DNA of 64,000 nucleotides from NCBI GenBank assembly GCA_020631735.1, contig CM036170.1, positions 71,067,737-71,131,736 of the forward strand, given 5' to 3'. How positions within the stretch are numbered: the stretch's first letter is position 1; the number at the start of each line of letters is the position of its first letter. Below the pieces are notes generated by a model. That model ran no database searches. It saw nothing but the letters and a program-made list of their open reading frames with translations, and was not told where the DNA came from. The position numbers and the translations under genes were made by a program. The stretch comes from Saccharum officinarum (lineage: Eukaryota; Streptophyta; Magnoliopsida; Poales; Poaceae). Positions 42,974-55,418 of this stretch are shown one piece after another.

Positions 42974-44406
42974 TCATTTACCAATCCTACCATTCAGTAT
43001 CGGCATTGACAGTATATACTTGACCACGTCATCTTTGCATATGACAGTACATTCAGCCGATAGTAAATAATGTCTCAGCTTAATACAAGAAAAGTATAAA
43101 CATAGACATAATTTCTCAATGGCCGAATACCTGGTTTCAGCATCTATTAACCGTCTGCTCAAATAATAGATAACACGCTCCTTTCCTTCAAATTCTTGAA
43201 TAAGAGCTGAACCGATAACAGTATCTTCAGTTGATAAATACAATCTGAAAGGTTTTCCATGTTGAGGTGGAACTAACACTAGAGGATTTGTTAAATAACT
43301 CTTAATTTCATCTAAGGCTAACTGCTGTTCATCCCCCATTTAAATTCCTGATCGGCTTTCAATTTCAATAATGGACTGAAAGCCTTGATCTTACCCGACA
43401 AATTAGATATGAATCTTCTGATGAAATTAATCTTACCGATCAAGGATTGTAATTCAGTTTTATCGGCAGGAGCAACAATCTTGTTGATTGCCTCAATAGA
43501 TTTTCTACTAATTTCAATACCCCGCTGATGCACCATAAAACCCAAGAATTGTCCTGCCGATACACCAAATGCACATTTATTAGGATTCATCTTTAATCCA
43601 TGCTTTCTTGTGCACTCCAATATCTTCTGTAGATCGGTTAGATGCTTTGTGATGTCTCCAGACTTAATCACTATGTCATCAATGTAGATTTCCACCAACG
43701 TGCCGATATATTCATGGAAAATAAAGTTCATAGCTCTTTGATAAGTAGCACCGGCATTTTTCAAACCAAATGTCATAACTATCCACTCAAATAATCCCAC
43801 ATGTCCTGGACATCTAAAAGCAGTCTTAGAAATATCTTCTTCAGCTATGAATATTTGATTATAACCTGCATTACCATCCATGAAACTGATAATCTGATGC
43901 CCTGCTGCAGCATCAATCAACAAATCAGCAATCGGCATTGGGTAACCATCCATCGGTGTGGCCTTATTGAGATTCCTGAAATCAATATAAACATGAAGTT
44001 TCCCATTTTTCTTGTATACAGGAACCACATTAGAAATCCACTCTGCATATCGACACTGCCGAATAAACTTTGCCTCAATTAATTTAGTTATTTCGGCCTT
44101 AATATCAGGAAGTATATTAGGATTACAGCGGCGTGCCGACTGCTGATGTGGCCGAAATCCAGATTTAATAGGCAACTGATGTTCAACTATAGATCGGTCT
44201 AACCCAGGCATTTCAGTATAATCCCAAGCAAAACAATCTTTGTATTCCTTTAACAAATCAACTAGTTGCTGTTTACACTTGGAATTTAACTTAGCGCTAA
44301 TAAAAGTGGGCCTTGGCCCATCGCCTTCACCAATATCTACTTCTATTAAATCATCTGCCGATGTAAATCCTTGACCTAATTTTTCATCATCGGCAAATCT
44401 ATCCAT
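42974..44406 (-). pseudogene. pol: Reverse transcriptase and first RNase H of the inner element
   Basis: RT (43318-44406) is open for 362 codons, with VYIDFRNLNKATPMDGYPMP, the catalytic YIDDIV (about 43690) and FGLKNAGATYQRAM. A frame change near 43330 leads into RNase H (FRLYLSTEDTVIGSAL, then YYLSRRLIDAETRYSAIEKL). In a normal element these form one polyprotein with the protease upstream. Confidence 0.92.
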
Positions 44407-45071
44407 TAAAACTCTTCTTTAGAACTGACTGCTTGGATCGGTAGAATTTCGTAATCGGCAACCTTGAGGAACTCTTTTTCCCAAGCTTCTCCTAATATGC
44501 ACCTAGTTCGCTCATAAGTGTCTGATTCTGCCGATGCGATGATATAAGAAGAATCACCAGGAACAACTTCAATTTTGTCTCCAACCCATTGTATAAGACA
44601 CTGATGCATTGTAGAAGGAACACAACAATTAGCATGAATCCAATCCCTTCTTAAAAGCAGATTATATGCACCCTTGCCATTAATAACAAAGAAAGTTGTC
44701 GGTAAGGTTTTACTGCCGATGGTCAATTCAACACACACTGCCCCTTTAGCTGGTGATACATTACCTTCAAAGTCCTTTAGCATCATATCAGTCTTAGTTA
44801 AGTCTTGATCTCCCTTACCAAACTTCCGATACATCACATAAGGCATAATATTAATTGCAGCTCCTCCATCAATAAGTATCTTAGATACAGGCTGCCCATC
44901 AACTCTGCCTTTTACAAACAAAGCCTTGAGGTGTTGTCTCTCATCATCGGCAGGCTTCTCAAAAATAGCCATCATTGAATCTAGTGTTAATTGAGCTATT
45001 TGGTCAGAGAAAAAAACTTCTTCTCCGCTATCAGATAGAGCCAAAAATTTCATCGACAACATAAACACCAT
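44406..45071 (-). pseudogene. pol: Protease region of the inner element
   Basis: It contains the aspartic protease active site as DGGAAINIMP (about 44860) and the downstream LLLRRDWIH motif. It is open for 221 codons and ends one base before the RT frame, so a frame change is needed there. Confidence 0.85.
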
Positions 45072-48000
45072 ATTGACATCTGCCGATGGGCCTTTATTTT
45101 TGTGCCTTATCTGCCACTCCTGATTACCAGATTTCTCATTGGAGGGACTTCCTTCTTGGTAAAAGTCTTTTTGACGCTGTCACTGCATTTTCCTCTTCTG
45201 TGTTTTTGTCAAACCCTCTAGACACCATTGAGGAAGTTTAGTTTTCCACACTGGCTGATAGGTCCTGGTTGTCTCCACACGACGTATATTAGGATCCCTG
45301 TAAAATATTTCTTCATCAGGAACTCTTGCATTTGCCATCTCTTCAAGTTCCTCTTGGTTTCTCGGAAAATATGCAACATGTTTACCAAGCCTTTCATGTA
45401 CACTGAGCCTGCCCCCAGCCGATCATATACTGATGCTCTCCTTCTGATCAGCTCATTAATGGACAAACCTTGATTACCAGATTGAAACCTTCTTATAGGA
45501 CGATTAACACCATAATAACCATTGCACTCTAGGCAATCTTCAACAGTAGGTAACTTAATACCTTCCTCCCAACAATGAATAAAAAACGGACAATTCCAAT
45601 GATCCTTATGTTGATTCCACTCTTCTTGACGTCTTTCCTCTTGCTATTGTCGATATCGGTCCCTTCGCTGACGCCAGCCTTCCTGTTGTCTTTGTTGAGT
45701 AATCATGATACCAGATTGAGGAGGCTTTCCAGAACTGCCACCTTCTATCAATAGCCACTTGCCTTTTGCATCATCGGTAGTTATCCAATGTTGGGGATCT
45801 ACTGATGCATTCTTTTTAGCAGCTTCCGATGTCAACACCTTAATTTTACCTTCAGTATCCAACATATTTGCTGGAAAAGGATGTTGATCAATTTTCATCG
45901 GCTTCTGAATCTTGGAATTGCCAAATTTTATTCTCCCAGACTCAATAGCTAACTGTAATTGTTGTCTAAATACTTTGCACTCATTTGTACTGTGTGAAGT
46001 TGCATTATGCCATTTGCAATACAACATATGCTTCAACTCTTCTGCCGATGGGATCACATGATTAGGTGACAACTTAATCTAGCCCTCCTGAAGCAAAAGA
46101 TCAAATATCTTATCGGCTTTGGTGACGTCGAAAGTAAACTTCTCTGACTCTTTGTGACCAAAGGGACAAGATATCGGCTTTTTATTCTTAACCCACTCAG
46201 CCAAACCGATAACTGGTTCTTCATCCGAATCAGAATCTTCTACTTCTTCGACAAATGAAACTTTCTTATTTCAATTCCTTTTAGGTTCAAAAACCCTAGT
46301 GTCTTGATCAGAAATTCTTTGCACTAGATGACTTAGGCTTTCGAACTCCTGAGAAGCATATCTGTCCTTAAGGTGTGGCAACAATCCCTGAAAGGCCAAA
46401 TCGGCAAGCTGCCGATCATCCAACACCAGGCTATAACATTTGTTCTTTACATCTCGTAGCCTTTACACAAAGCCTTCTACCGATTCATCATTGCGCTGTT
46501 TCATCTTTACCAAATCGGTAAGCTTCTTTTCATGAACTCCAGCAAAGAAATACTTATGAAATTGCTTTTCCAGATCAGCCCAAGTAATAATAGAATTTGG
46601 CGGTAGTGAGATAAACCATGTAAATGCTGATCCAGATAGAGATGATGAAAACAAATGAACTCTCAATTCATCTCTACAAGCTGCCTCTCCACATTGAATA
46701 ATAAAACGATTAACATGCTCCATGGTTGATGTATCGTCCTGCCTAGAAAACTTAGTAAAATCTGGCACCTTGTAACGATTTGGGAGAGAAATTAAATCAT
46801 ATGCCGGAGGATACGGAGTCCGATAAGAATAGGTATTAACTTTGGGCTTGACCCCAAACTGATCCTTTATAATTTCTGCTATTTTATCGGCCCAAAAAAC
46901 ATCAACATCTTGTTGACGAATGGTTGAATCTCCACTGGAGGTACTTGCTGATACCCTTCTGCATACATTTGTGGCCCACGATCTCCAGCAATTGGCATAT
47001 TTGTCACTATCTGTGGTCCATTAACCTGCTGAAAAGGGTTCATCGGTTGAGCTACTGATGCTTGATTCTGAAAACCAGCATGCATGTGACCTTGATGAAC
47101 ACCTGTGGCTTGCTGATTTGGCTGAACTGAATGTTGAGTGGGAAACTGTCCTGGCCAATTATTAGCGTTCATCGGTACAAAATTTGCCGATGGTTGGTAA
47201 CTTGTTGGCATTGCCGGATAATTACAACTAACTTGAGGTAAAACCTGGACTCCAGGTTGACTTACGATTGGAGCCTTCTGTTGCATCGGTAACAAATTTG
47301 CCGATGGACTTGAACTAGATGTTTGACCCAAAGACACCTAGAAACCTCCTAGAGTTGGTTGTACAGTAGTTGCTGTAGTATATTGGGGTACTTGAGCTAT
47401 CGGTGAACCGACCGATAGCATAGGAGCTTTTCCCGTTGCATCAAACACTTGAGGTGGTCCATGGTTAAAAACAGATGGCTCTGGAGGCATACCATATCCC
47501 CACCAATTAGCAGGAGTCAGATTATTCTGTGGTACAGGACCTGATAAAGCCGATGCTGATAGATCTATATTAAGCTGAACTCGTCCTGGTAATGCTGAAT
47601 CCGGATGCATCGGTGTAGACTGTACGTTAGATAAACCTGCTGATACTGGAAGAGAAGAAATCTCTATACCCGCAACGACCAGGGGAGCCGATGGAGCAAT
47701 AGCAGATGCTAATTCTGGTTGATGATAAGCAGGCCCAACGTAACGAGGTGACGCTTGCCCTTCTTTGAAAGTTCAAATCACAACATTATGAACAGTATTG
47801 GACAGCACATTAGAATGATTAATTAAAGCATGATTCACTGCAGAATTAACCATCTCTTGAAGTTTACCCGGATTAGAATCAAAGGTAACTTGCCGAGGCA
47901 ACGACAAGTCTTGCTTCTGGATGACTTGTCCACTTTTGTTCAAACTGAATGACTTCAAGCAGAGCTGTCTGTATTCTTCTATAGCCCTCTCCATAGCCTG

Positions 48001-48110
48001 CTTCTGATCGTCCTTAAGATCTTCTTCTGTTACCGCGATGATGTTCCTCGCATCGATCTCAGGATTAAGCATCTTGACTAGATCTGTCCCACCGGGCGTA
48101 CCAAAAGCTG
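45072..48110 (-). pseudogene. gag: gag region of the inner element
   Basis: It starts after the primer binding site, with ..TEEDLKDDQKQAMERAI near 48030, then a long Pro/Gln-rich part (46880-47610) and the retrotransposon gag core (STMEHVNRFIIQCGEA, FTWFISLPPNSI, 46463-46768). Near 46040-45990 it has a zinc-finger-like CKWHNATSHSTNECKVF. The frame is interrupted by stops near 47773, 47338, 46879, 46463 and 45644. The segment 45072-45640 is degraded. Confidence 0.82.
48086..48103 (-). promoter_or_regulatory. Primer binding site of the inner element
   Basis: On the minus strand TGGTACGCCCGGTGGGAC starts 7 bases inside the 5' LTR. It begins with the TGG that pairs with the CCA end of a tRNA. 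The tRNA is not assigned. Confidence 0.7.
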
Positions 48111-48925
48111 TGTTGATGTAAAAGTAGATCTGCAAACACAAAGGGCTAATACCCAAAATCGATATCCAAAGCGTGCCAGTCGATTTGACCTGTTAATCGA
48201 CAAGGATGAAGATACGAGCACTTTGGTCCAGACAACAGCGATACGCCCAGAAGTCACGGCCAAGAGGTACTCACGCGGAACTCGAGGATCGCCGAAGATT
48301 GCACTGGAGCAATGCAACTCGCCGAATCGATGAGAACTCGTAAAAATGAAAAATATGCAAATTGACGAAGTCGTCGAAAGTAGATGTAAATAAGAATAAA
48401 AGCTGTTTTTGATGTATTGATTGATCTCTTTTTTTACATTGCCCTTGACCCTATATTTATATCCTGATCTACAGAAACGTAACCAAATACGACTAGGACA
48501 CTAAATCCAAATCTATGGAAACACATGACTTTGATACAACTCAGACTCTAATAAACGTATATAAGGAAATTAACTCCTATCTTATTCCATAGTCCGCCTC
48601 AGTCACGATGGTATTCTCATCGACCTCCTTTTTATCGGCACAATCCCTGTTCCATCGGCACAATCCCTGTTTCATCGGCAGCAGCCTTCAAGTTCCTTCC
48701 ATCGGTACATTCCCTGTTTCATCGGCAGCAGTCTTCAAACCATCTTTCATCGGCATCGGCAATAATACCCTTAACCTTATTGGCAACATTTCAATTTGAA
48801 CCCATACGCCGCTACCACTCATAAGCAAACTCATTTTCATCAGCTATCAATCTACACAATAATCTTTCCTCTGCTGATTAGCCCTTCCTGACCATCTTGA
48901 CACGTGCTAAAAAACGATGTCAACA
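48111..48925 (-). repeat. 5' LTR of the inner Gypsy element
   Basis: 815 bases, TG..CA, partner of 38154-38969. The TATA-like tract (minus strand GGATATAAATATAG, 48451-48464) is the likely promoter of the element. Confidence 0.95.
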
Positions 48926-48930
48926 GATAC
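48926..48930. other. Target site duplication GATAC, right
   Basis: Identical to 38149-38153. The outer element's reading frame (RRSPTGI) is open up to this point and continues in frame at 38153. Confidence 0.95.
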
Positions 48931-49792
48931 CCGTAGGGCTACGGCGGTAGAGCTCTCTGCTGTCGCCCATGATTATAAAGGTTTTGGCCCGGCGTGCGAT
49001 CCGTCGAGCCTCAGTCTTATCCGAGGGGAGGTCCCCTCGGACAAGGTAGTCGAGGTATGGGACGCGCCAGTCAGGCTCGAGGTCAGACGGTGGGGTCGAG
49101 TCTTCCACCTGCATGGCTTCAGCCCCGGTCGAGGGGGCTTCTGCCTCAGGTGGAGGGTCGAGTGATGTCCCATCAACCCCTTCGTCTGGCCCGAGGTCGA
49201 CGGATGGCTGCTGAAGGTCTTTTGCGAAAACGTCCGGTGGAACCGTAGCTCGACTGGACGCGATTTTTGCCAGTTCATCAGCGGCCTCATTATACCTGCG
49301 TGCGATGTGGTTGAGCTCGAGGCCATGAAACTTGTCCTTGAGGCGCCGTACTTCTTGGCAGTAGGCTTCCATCTTGGGGTCACGGCAGCTCGAGCTCTTC
49401 ATGACCTGATCGATCACGAGTTGGGAGTCGCCTCGAACGTCAAGGTGTCGGACCCCGAGCTCGACGGCAATTCTTAACCCCATGACGAGCGCCTCGTATT
49501 CGGCGACATTGTTAGACGCAGGAAAATGAAGTCGGATGACGTAGCGCATGTGAACCCCGAGGGGTGAGACGAAGAGCAAGCCCGCGCCTGCTCCCGTTTT
49601 CATCAATGACCCGTCGAAGTACATGGTCCACAGCTCCGCCTGAAGCTGTGCAGGGGGGAGTTGGGTGTCGGTCCACTCAGCCAGGAAATCTGCTAATACC
49701 TGTGACTTGATAGCTTTTCATGGCGCATAGGACAAGGTCTCGCCCATGAGTTCGACTGCCCATTTGGCAACCCTACCCGAGGCTTCCCAGTT
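48931..49792 (-). pseudogene. pol: Second (plant-type) RNase H of the outer element
   Basis: It has the DG-x-G start (MYFDGSLMKTGAGAGLLFVS near 49620), the catalytic Glu in NNVAEYEALVMGL, and Asp in VRGDSQLVIDQV. A linker then leads to the integrase (RRAKTFIIMGDSRELYRRS), where the inner element cuts in. A TGA (near 49719) and the TAG at 49793 interrupt the upstream link. Confidence 0.88.
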
Positions 49793-51058
49793 CTAGGCTA
49801 TCTCTCCCAAGGGGAAAGAAGAAACCACAGTAATCGGGTGACCCTCGAAGTAGTGTCGGAGCTTGCGCCGTGTCAGGATGATGACATATAGCAGTTTCTG
49901 GATCTGTGGGTATCGAATCTTGGTTTCTGAGAGAACCTCGCTAATGAAATAGACCGGCCTCTGGACGAGCAAGGCATGTGCCTCCTCGGCCCGTTCGACA
50001 ACCAGGGCAGCACTGACTACTTGTGATGTCACGGCGACATAGAGTAGGAGTGGTTCCCCCGGGGTTGGAGGGACGAGGATTGGTGGGTTAGAAAGTGTGG
50101 CCTTGAGTTTTGTGAGAGCCTCTTCAGCCTCAAGGGTCCAGGAAAAATGCTCCGATTTCTTCAAGAGACGGTACAGAGGGAGTGCTTTTTCACCGAGGCG
50201 CGAAATAAAACGGCTGAGTGCCGCCAAGCAACCTGTGACCCTCTGTACGCCCTTCAGATCTCGGATGGGGCCCATCTTGGTTATTGCAGAGATTTTTTTA
50301 GGGTTGGCCTCGATGCCACGTTTAGACACGATGAACCCTAAAAGCATACCTCGTGGGACGCCAAAGACGCATTTCTCTGGATTGAGTCTGATGTTTTTTG
50401 CCCGGAGGCATTTGAACGCGACGTCGAGGTCGTTGACTAGATCGTCGGCTTGTTTGGTTTTGACAACGATGTCGTCGACATAAGCCTCGATGGTCGACCC
50501 GATGTGCTTTCCGAAAACATGCTGCATGCATCGTTGGTACGTAGCCCCCGCGTTCCGGAGACCGAAGGGCATCGTAACGTAGCAATACATGCCGAATGGG
50601 GTGATGAATGAAGTCGCAAGCTGGTCGGACTCCTTCATTTTGATTTGGTGGTAGCCGGAGTATGCATCTAAGAATGAGAGAGTTTCACATCCTGCAGTGG
50701 AATCAACGATTTGGTCAATGCGTGGCAAAGGAAAGGGAACTTTTGGACATGCTTTATTTAAGCCGGTATAGTCTACACACATCCTCCACCTCCTACTCTT
50801 TTTCCTAACTAATACAGGATTAGCTAGCCACTCGGGATGATGAACCTCCTTGATGAATCCGGCCTGCAACAGTTTGTGTATCTCCTCGCCGATGACCCTA
50901 CGCTTCTCCTCATCGAAGCGACGCAGGCGTTGCTTCACCGGTTTGGATCCGGCTCGAATCTCCAAGGCGTGCTCGGCGACTTCCCTGGGTATGCCCGGCA
51001 TATCCGAGGGACTCCACGCAAAGATGTCGACGTTTGCGCGGAGAAAGTCGACGAGCAC
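49793..51058 (-). pseudogene. pol: Reverse transcriptase and first RNase H of the outer element
   Basis: Open for 421 codons: RT with VDYTGLNKACPKVPFPLPRI, the catalytic YVDDIVV (about 50470) and FGLRNAGATYQRCM. RNase H follows with LLLYVAVTSQVVSAALV and YFISEVLSETKIRYPQIQKL. The TAG at 51065-51067, just before, separates it from the protease in the same frame. Confidence 0.92.
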
Positions 51059-51064
51059 TGCTTC

Positions 51065-51772
51065 CTATTTGGGATCGAGGGTGGCGCTGATGTTCAGCGC
51101 CTTTCCCTTGGGATCAGCGGGGTCGAGGGGTACGAGTTTAACATCTTCGGCGGGCTCGAAGCTGCCGGCATGGCGTTTTGGGTCGGGAATCGCATTGGCG
51201 AGACCGTCGAGGTCTGCAGCCAAGATTGTCGACTCCAAAACAGCCTCGCCGTGCTCGACACACTCGACGTCGCACTCGTAGGCATGTTCATATGAGGGCC
51301 CTACAGTGATGACACCATTTGGGCCCGGCATCTTGAGCTTGAGGTAGGTGTAGTTCGGGATTGCCATGAACCTGGCGTAGCATGGGCGCCCTAGGATAGC
51401 ATGGTACGTTCCACGGAATCCGACCACTTCGAAAGTGAGAGTCTCCTTTCAGAAGTTGGCCGGTGTGCCAAAACAAACAGGCAGATCGACCCATCCGAGG
51501 GGTTCCGCCCGTTTCCCTGGCACGACTCCGTGGAAGCCCCCGATGCTAGGTTGGAGGCGCGCTCTCTTGACCCCCAGAAGGTCGAGGGTCTGGGAGTAGA
51601 TGATATTGAGGCTGCTTCCGCCATCCATGAGCACCTTGGTGAGGCGTGTGTTGGCGATGACGGGGTCAACAACGAGCGGATAGACTCCCGGGTTGGGGAC
51701 GTAGTCTGGGTGGTCGTCACGGTCGAAAGTGATGGCCACCGCAGACCAATCAAGGAAGCGGGGGACTGCCAT
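51065..51772 (-). pseudogene. pol: Protease of the outer element
   Basis: The active site is MDGGSSLNIIYS (about 51635). The second hydrophobic motif is YHAILGRPCYARFMAI (about 51400). A TGA at 51449-51451 splits the domain but the frame is otherwise continuous. Confidence 0.88.
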
Positions 51773-53925
51773 TTGTACGGAGAAAACCTCGCGTCATTCT
51801 CGCTTGCGCTGGCGCGCCGAGAGGCGGGTCGAGGGCCCTCCGTAGATCATGAAGCAGTCGTGGATCTCGGGGAATTCCCCGTCCTTGTCGTCACTCTTAG
51901 GGTCCTCCTTCTTATCGTCCTTCTTGACGCCGGCACCCCCAAAGTACCTGCGAAGCATATGACAGTCTTCGAGGTTATGGTTAGTAAGTCTCTTATGGTA
52001 GGGACACGGTTCTTTGAGCATTTTGTCGAAGACGCCCCCACCGGGGGGCCTCGAGGCTTCTTGTGCTGGGTAGCAGCGACGAGCTTGTCGGTCGGGGCCT
52101 CGAGCTTGCCCTGCTGGCCTTTCTTCTTCTTGCGGTTGTTTCTCTTGGAGCCCCAGGTGGAGCTCGCAGGATCGTCGACCTTCTGCTCCCCCCTCTCCGG
52201 GTCGCCACCAAAGATTGCACCAACCGTCTCCTCATCGGCGGCGAAGTTGGTGACAATGTCCATTAACCCGTTGGCAGTGAGTGGAGTGTTACAGCCCAAT
52301 TCTCAGACCAACTCTTTACATGTGGTGCCGGAGAGGAAGGCCATAATTACATCGGAGTCGGTGACGTTGGGGAGCTCGGTACGCTGCCGGGAGAAGCGCC
52401 AGATGTAATCCCGGAGGGATTCACCTGGTTTCTGCTTGTAGCTCCGGAGGTCCCACGAGTTGCCGGGGCGCATGTAGGTCCCCTTGAAATTTTCCTCAAA
52501 CACCCTCACGAGATCATCCCAGTCATGGATCTGTCGAGGCGGGAGATCCTCGAGCCAGGCTCGGGCGGTGTCGGAGAGGAACAGGGGGAGTTGTCGAATG
52601 ATGACCCGGTCGTCGGTGGCCCCGCCCAGCTGACACGCCAAGCAGAAATCGGCGAGCCAAAGTTCGGGTTTGGTTTCGCCGTTGTACTTGGTGAGAGTCA
52701 TGGGGGGGCGAAACCGAGCCGGGAGCACCGTCTCACGGATAGCCTTGCTGAAGACCCGAGGACCCGGGGGCTCGGGTGAAGGGCTACGATCTTCCGAACT
52801 GTCGTAGCGTCCGCCCCTGTGGACGTGGTAGCCTCGAGGCACGCCGTCACCGTGCTTGCGCGTGCGGCGCTCGACGATGTTGCCACGGGTGTCTCGAGGC
52901 TCGTGGTCGTTGGTGGTGGGCTCAGGGGCTAGAGTTACCCGGTTTCGCCGGACAGGCTCGGGGTGAACCGAGGCTTCTCTCTCCTGTCGGGAGGGCTCGA
53001 TGATCCGCTCCGAGGCTGCCTCGCGTCGCCTCGAGGCAGAGCTCTCGACCTGCTGCATGACGGCGGTCTCGAGGAGTTCTCGGATTTCATCTCGAGCCCG
53101 ACGGGCGTCAGGGTTTGACGGCTCGGGCATGTTGCGGAGGAGCATGGCGGCGGCGACGACATTCTGGCTGGCTCGAACGAAAACCGGGGGATCGACCACC
53201 CGGTCCTCGTCGATGCGTCGGTTGACGTCGCAAGCTCTTTCGCGAGCTCTCCTGCCAAGTGCGCGTTCCGCACGCTCACGCTCGAGGGTTTGTTGGAGTA
53301 GATCCAGGTTTTCCCGTTCCTCGTCAATCCTGTCCTGCAACTCACGAATCTGCTCGAGCTGCGCTCCTTGATCCGCAAGGAACTGAGGATCGTCTCGCTC
53401 AGCAGGAAGCTCGACATGAGGTGGCGTGTTCCTTCCTTCGACTGGCTCTTCGTCCTCTGATTCCGAAGTGCTTTCAACATCGATGTTGAAGCATTCGTGG
53501 GTCAGATCATAGGTGTCGTCAGCCGAGTCAGAGTGAGGAGCGCCAAAGTAGTAGTATGACGGGAGAATGTGTGGCCGTTGCAAATCGTCACTGGGGTTAC
53601 GACGTTGAGAAGTAGTCGCATGGGGCTCTATTTTCGGTGTCTCCGTAGAGTCCCGATAATCAGAAGCCAGTGTGGATGCAACGAGGTCCAGAGTGGAGCG
53701 TAGATGGTGCCCGGGGAGTTCCTCATAAGCACTCATGCGAATGCTCACGGAAGATGCGTACACCCGGGCAGCCGAGTCTAGCCCAAAGGGAAATGGTGAT
53801 GGAGATGTTGCTGCCCATGCCGAAATAGATGCTCCGGATAGTGGTGTCTCACCGGACGGGGGAGCGGCGAGATTCTCCGTCGGTATGTTACCCTTAGTCA
53901 AGCTCGTCCTACCCAAACCTTCCAC
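51773..53925 (-). pseudogene. gag: gag of the outer element
   Basis: It starts at ATG 53925, about 335 bases past the primer binding site. There is a Glu/Arg-rich coiled-coil part (EREREnd-like stretches, about residues 185-260). The gag core (YNGETKPELWLADFCLAC, then FLSDTARAWLEDLP, YKQKPGESLRDYIWRFSR) follows at 52700-52310. A TGA at 52303, a frameshift near 52050 and another short open part (51794-52021) with a zinc-finger-like CPYHKRLTNHNLEDCHML complete it. Confidence 0.87.
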
Positions 53926-54261
53926 AAGGAGATCTAGGCTGGCGCCTGGTTGGGGGGTGCCGGACCAGGGGATCCCATTACCCTCTGCGAGGTGAAGACG
54001 GTGGTTGTACCGGGCTCGTCGTCGTCGGGCGGCCCGCGCCCGCCTAGAGCGACGGTACCGGCGGATTGCTCCCCCGGGCTAGGAGAGCTCGTAGTCCTCG
54101 TCGGTTGGGTGCCTGGGTGGAAGTAGGACCATATCGTAGCCGTAGCCAAGCGACATGAACTCCAAACTCCCGAACCAGATCACCGTGGCCAACGGAATAG
54201 GGCGTTCGGGGTCAGCCATCCAGGAAAAAAAAGCGAGAAAGCGACGTTGGCACGCAGCGAT

Positions 54262-54279
54262 CCCCTACCTGGCGCGCCA
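54262..54279 (-). promoter_or_regulatory. Primer binding site of the outer element
   Basis: On the minus strand TGGCGCGCCAGGTAGGGG stands 8 bases inside the LTR. It resembles the sites of other grass Tat/cinful-type Gypsy elements (recalled, not checked). Confidence 0.7.
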
Positions 54280-54287
54280 ACTATCGG

Positions 54288-55418
54288 TGTTTGGACCCGA
54301 GGGGGTCCTAAACCAACGAGTAAATGCTACGTGTCTCTTTCCTGGATGGTGATGCAAGGAGAACACACGGGGGTTTATCCTGGTTCGGGCAAGAGAAGGC
54401 CCTACGTCCAGCGGGGGGGAGAAGTTTATATTTCCTTGCACCGAAGTGCTCGTGTAGGGGTTACAAGCATGCGAGAGAGGGCGTCGAGCCCAAGTCTCAA
54501 AGAAAGGAAAAAGAAGACAAGGGTGATTGCTTGAGATATTGATCTCTATCTAGCGTCTTGCCTGGTGTCTTTTGTGTTTCTTCGTTGTCCTCCATCCCCG
54601 TTGTAGAACCCTGGCCTGCCCTTTTATAGGGCGAGAGGAGGCCAAGACGACGGGGAGCCTTGAGGTGATGTCTTGTCGATTCCTGTTGAGCTGACCATAG
54701 CGACGTGCTCTGGGAATGGCCGGCCATCCCTGGACACCATGGCGTCGTGGGAGACGAGACGGCGAAATGACCCGGAGCGCCGTGCCACACCGTCCTTCCC
54801 TTGCCGTTGAGCTGTGTCGAGCGTCGAGGTTGGGTCGAGGCCGGGTCGAGACCGGATGGATAAGGCCGAATCCCCGAGATTGCGGAGAACGGGCCTTGTC
54901 TTATCCTCCCTCGAGGGTGATCGATGGTAAATAGTGCGCGGTAAGGCGGGTACAGTGACGGTTTTCACCTCCCATCACGGGATGGGCGGTGAAACAGTGA
55001 GATCTGACACGGGCATTGTTCCCACGTCGATCCTGGTTGCAGCCATGCCGGTAGGTGGTAGTAGGTAACCGCATTAAATGCTATGGCTTTTGTCCTGGGG
55101 TAGGTAAAGAGAGGGAGTCGAGGCGCTCGACCCGGGCTCACGCGAGTCGGAGTTTTTCCCAGTGGGCGGACGAGCCTCGCGCGGGTCGGAGCGCCGTCGA
55201 GGTACCTTGCTGTACGGGATGGGGCGCGGTCGAGGCGCCCCGTCGAGCGGGCCTCGCACGAGTCGGAGCCGGAGCGCGGTCGAGGCGCCTCGTCGAGCGG
55301 GTCTCGTACGAGGCGGACTGGATACGCGGTCGAGGCGGGCTGCCTTCTATTGCGGTTTCAGTCGTTTTAGTTTTTTATTAGCGATGGATGTGGGTACCCC
55401 GTACTGTTGGTACCGACA
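54288..55418 (-). repeat. 5' LTR of the outer Gypsy element
   Basis: On the plus strand it begins TGTTTGGACC and ends TACCGACA (1131 bases). It contains a TATA box on the minus strand (CCTATAAAAG at 54621-54630) and a CGAGGCGCCTCGTCGAGCGG repeat block near 55170-55340. Its partner LTR is not in the window. Confidence 0.8.
54621..54630 (-). promoter_or_regulatory. LTR TATA box of the outer element
   Basis: Minus-strand CCTATAAAAG in the U3 part of the LTR, about 335 bases before its inner end. Confidence 0.65.

Larger units (their letters stand above)
38154..48925 (-). mobile_element. Inner Gypsy element of Tat type, complete, nested
   Basis: LTRs 38154-38969 and 48111-48925 begin TGTTGATG and end GTCAACA. 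They are about 98% identical by eye (about 14 substitutions, one indel). A perfect 5-bp target duplication GATAC flanks the element. Minus-strand order: gag, protease, RT with RNase H, plant-type RNase H, integrase, then a plus-strand antisense gene before the 3' LTR. It is inserted in the outer element's integrase zinc-finger region. The coding frame carries several stops, so it is probably non-autonomous although young. Confidence 0.95.
30972..55418 (-). mobile_element. Outer Gypsy element of Tat type, left end missing
   Basis: Minus-strand order from the right: LTR (54288-55418), primer binding site, gag, protease, RT with RNase H, second RNase H, [inner element 38154-48925], integrase (stop 37057), spacer, antisense gene (32.3-36.4 kb), tandem repeats, gap. 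RT before integrase is the Gypsy order. A second, plant-type RNase H after the first and an antisense gene near the 3' end are known marks of the Tat lineage (Grande, RIRE2, Retand, Ogre). Many stops make it defective. Its own length without the guest is about 13.7 kb plus whatever the gap holds. Confidence 0.9.

Noticed and set aside
51401..52408. 335-codon plus-strand frame
   Set aside because: Shadow of the outer element's gag and protease, which carry clear domain motifs on the minus strand.
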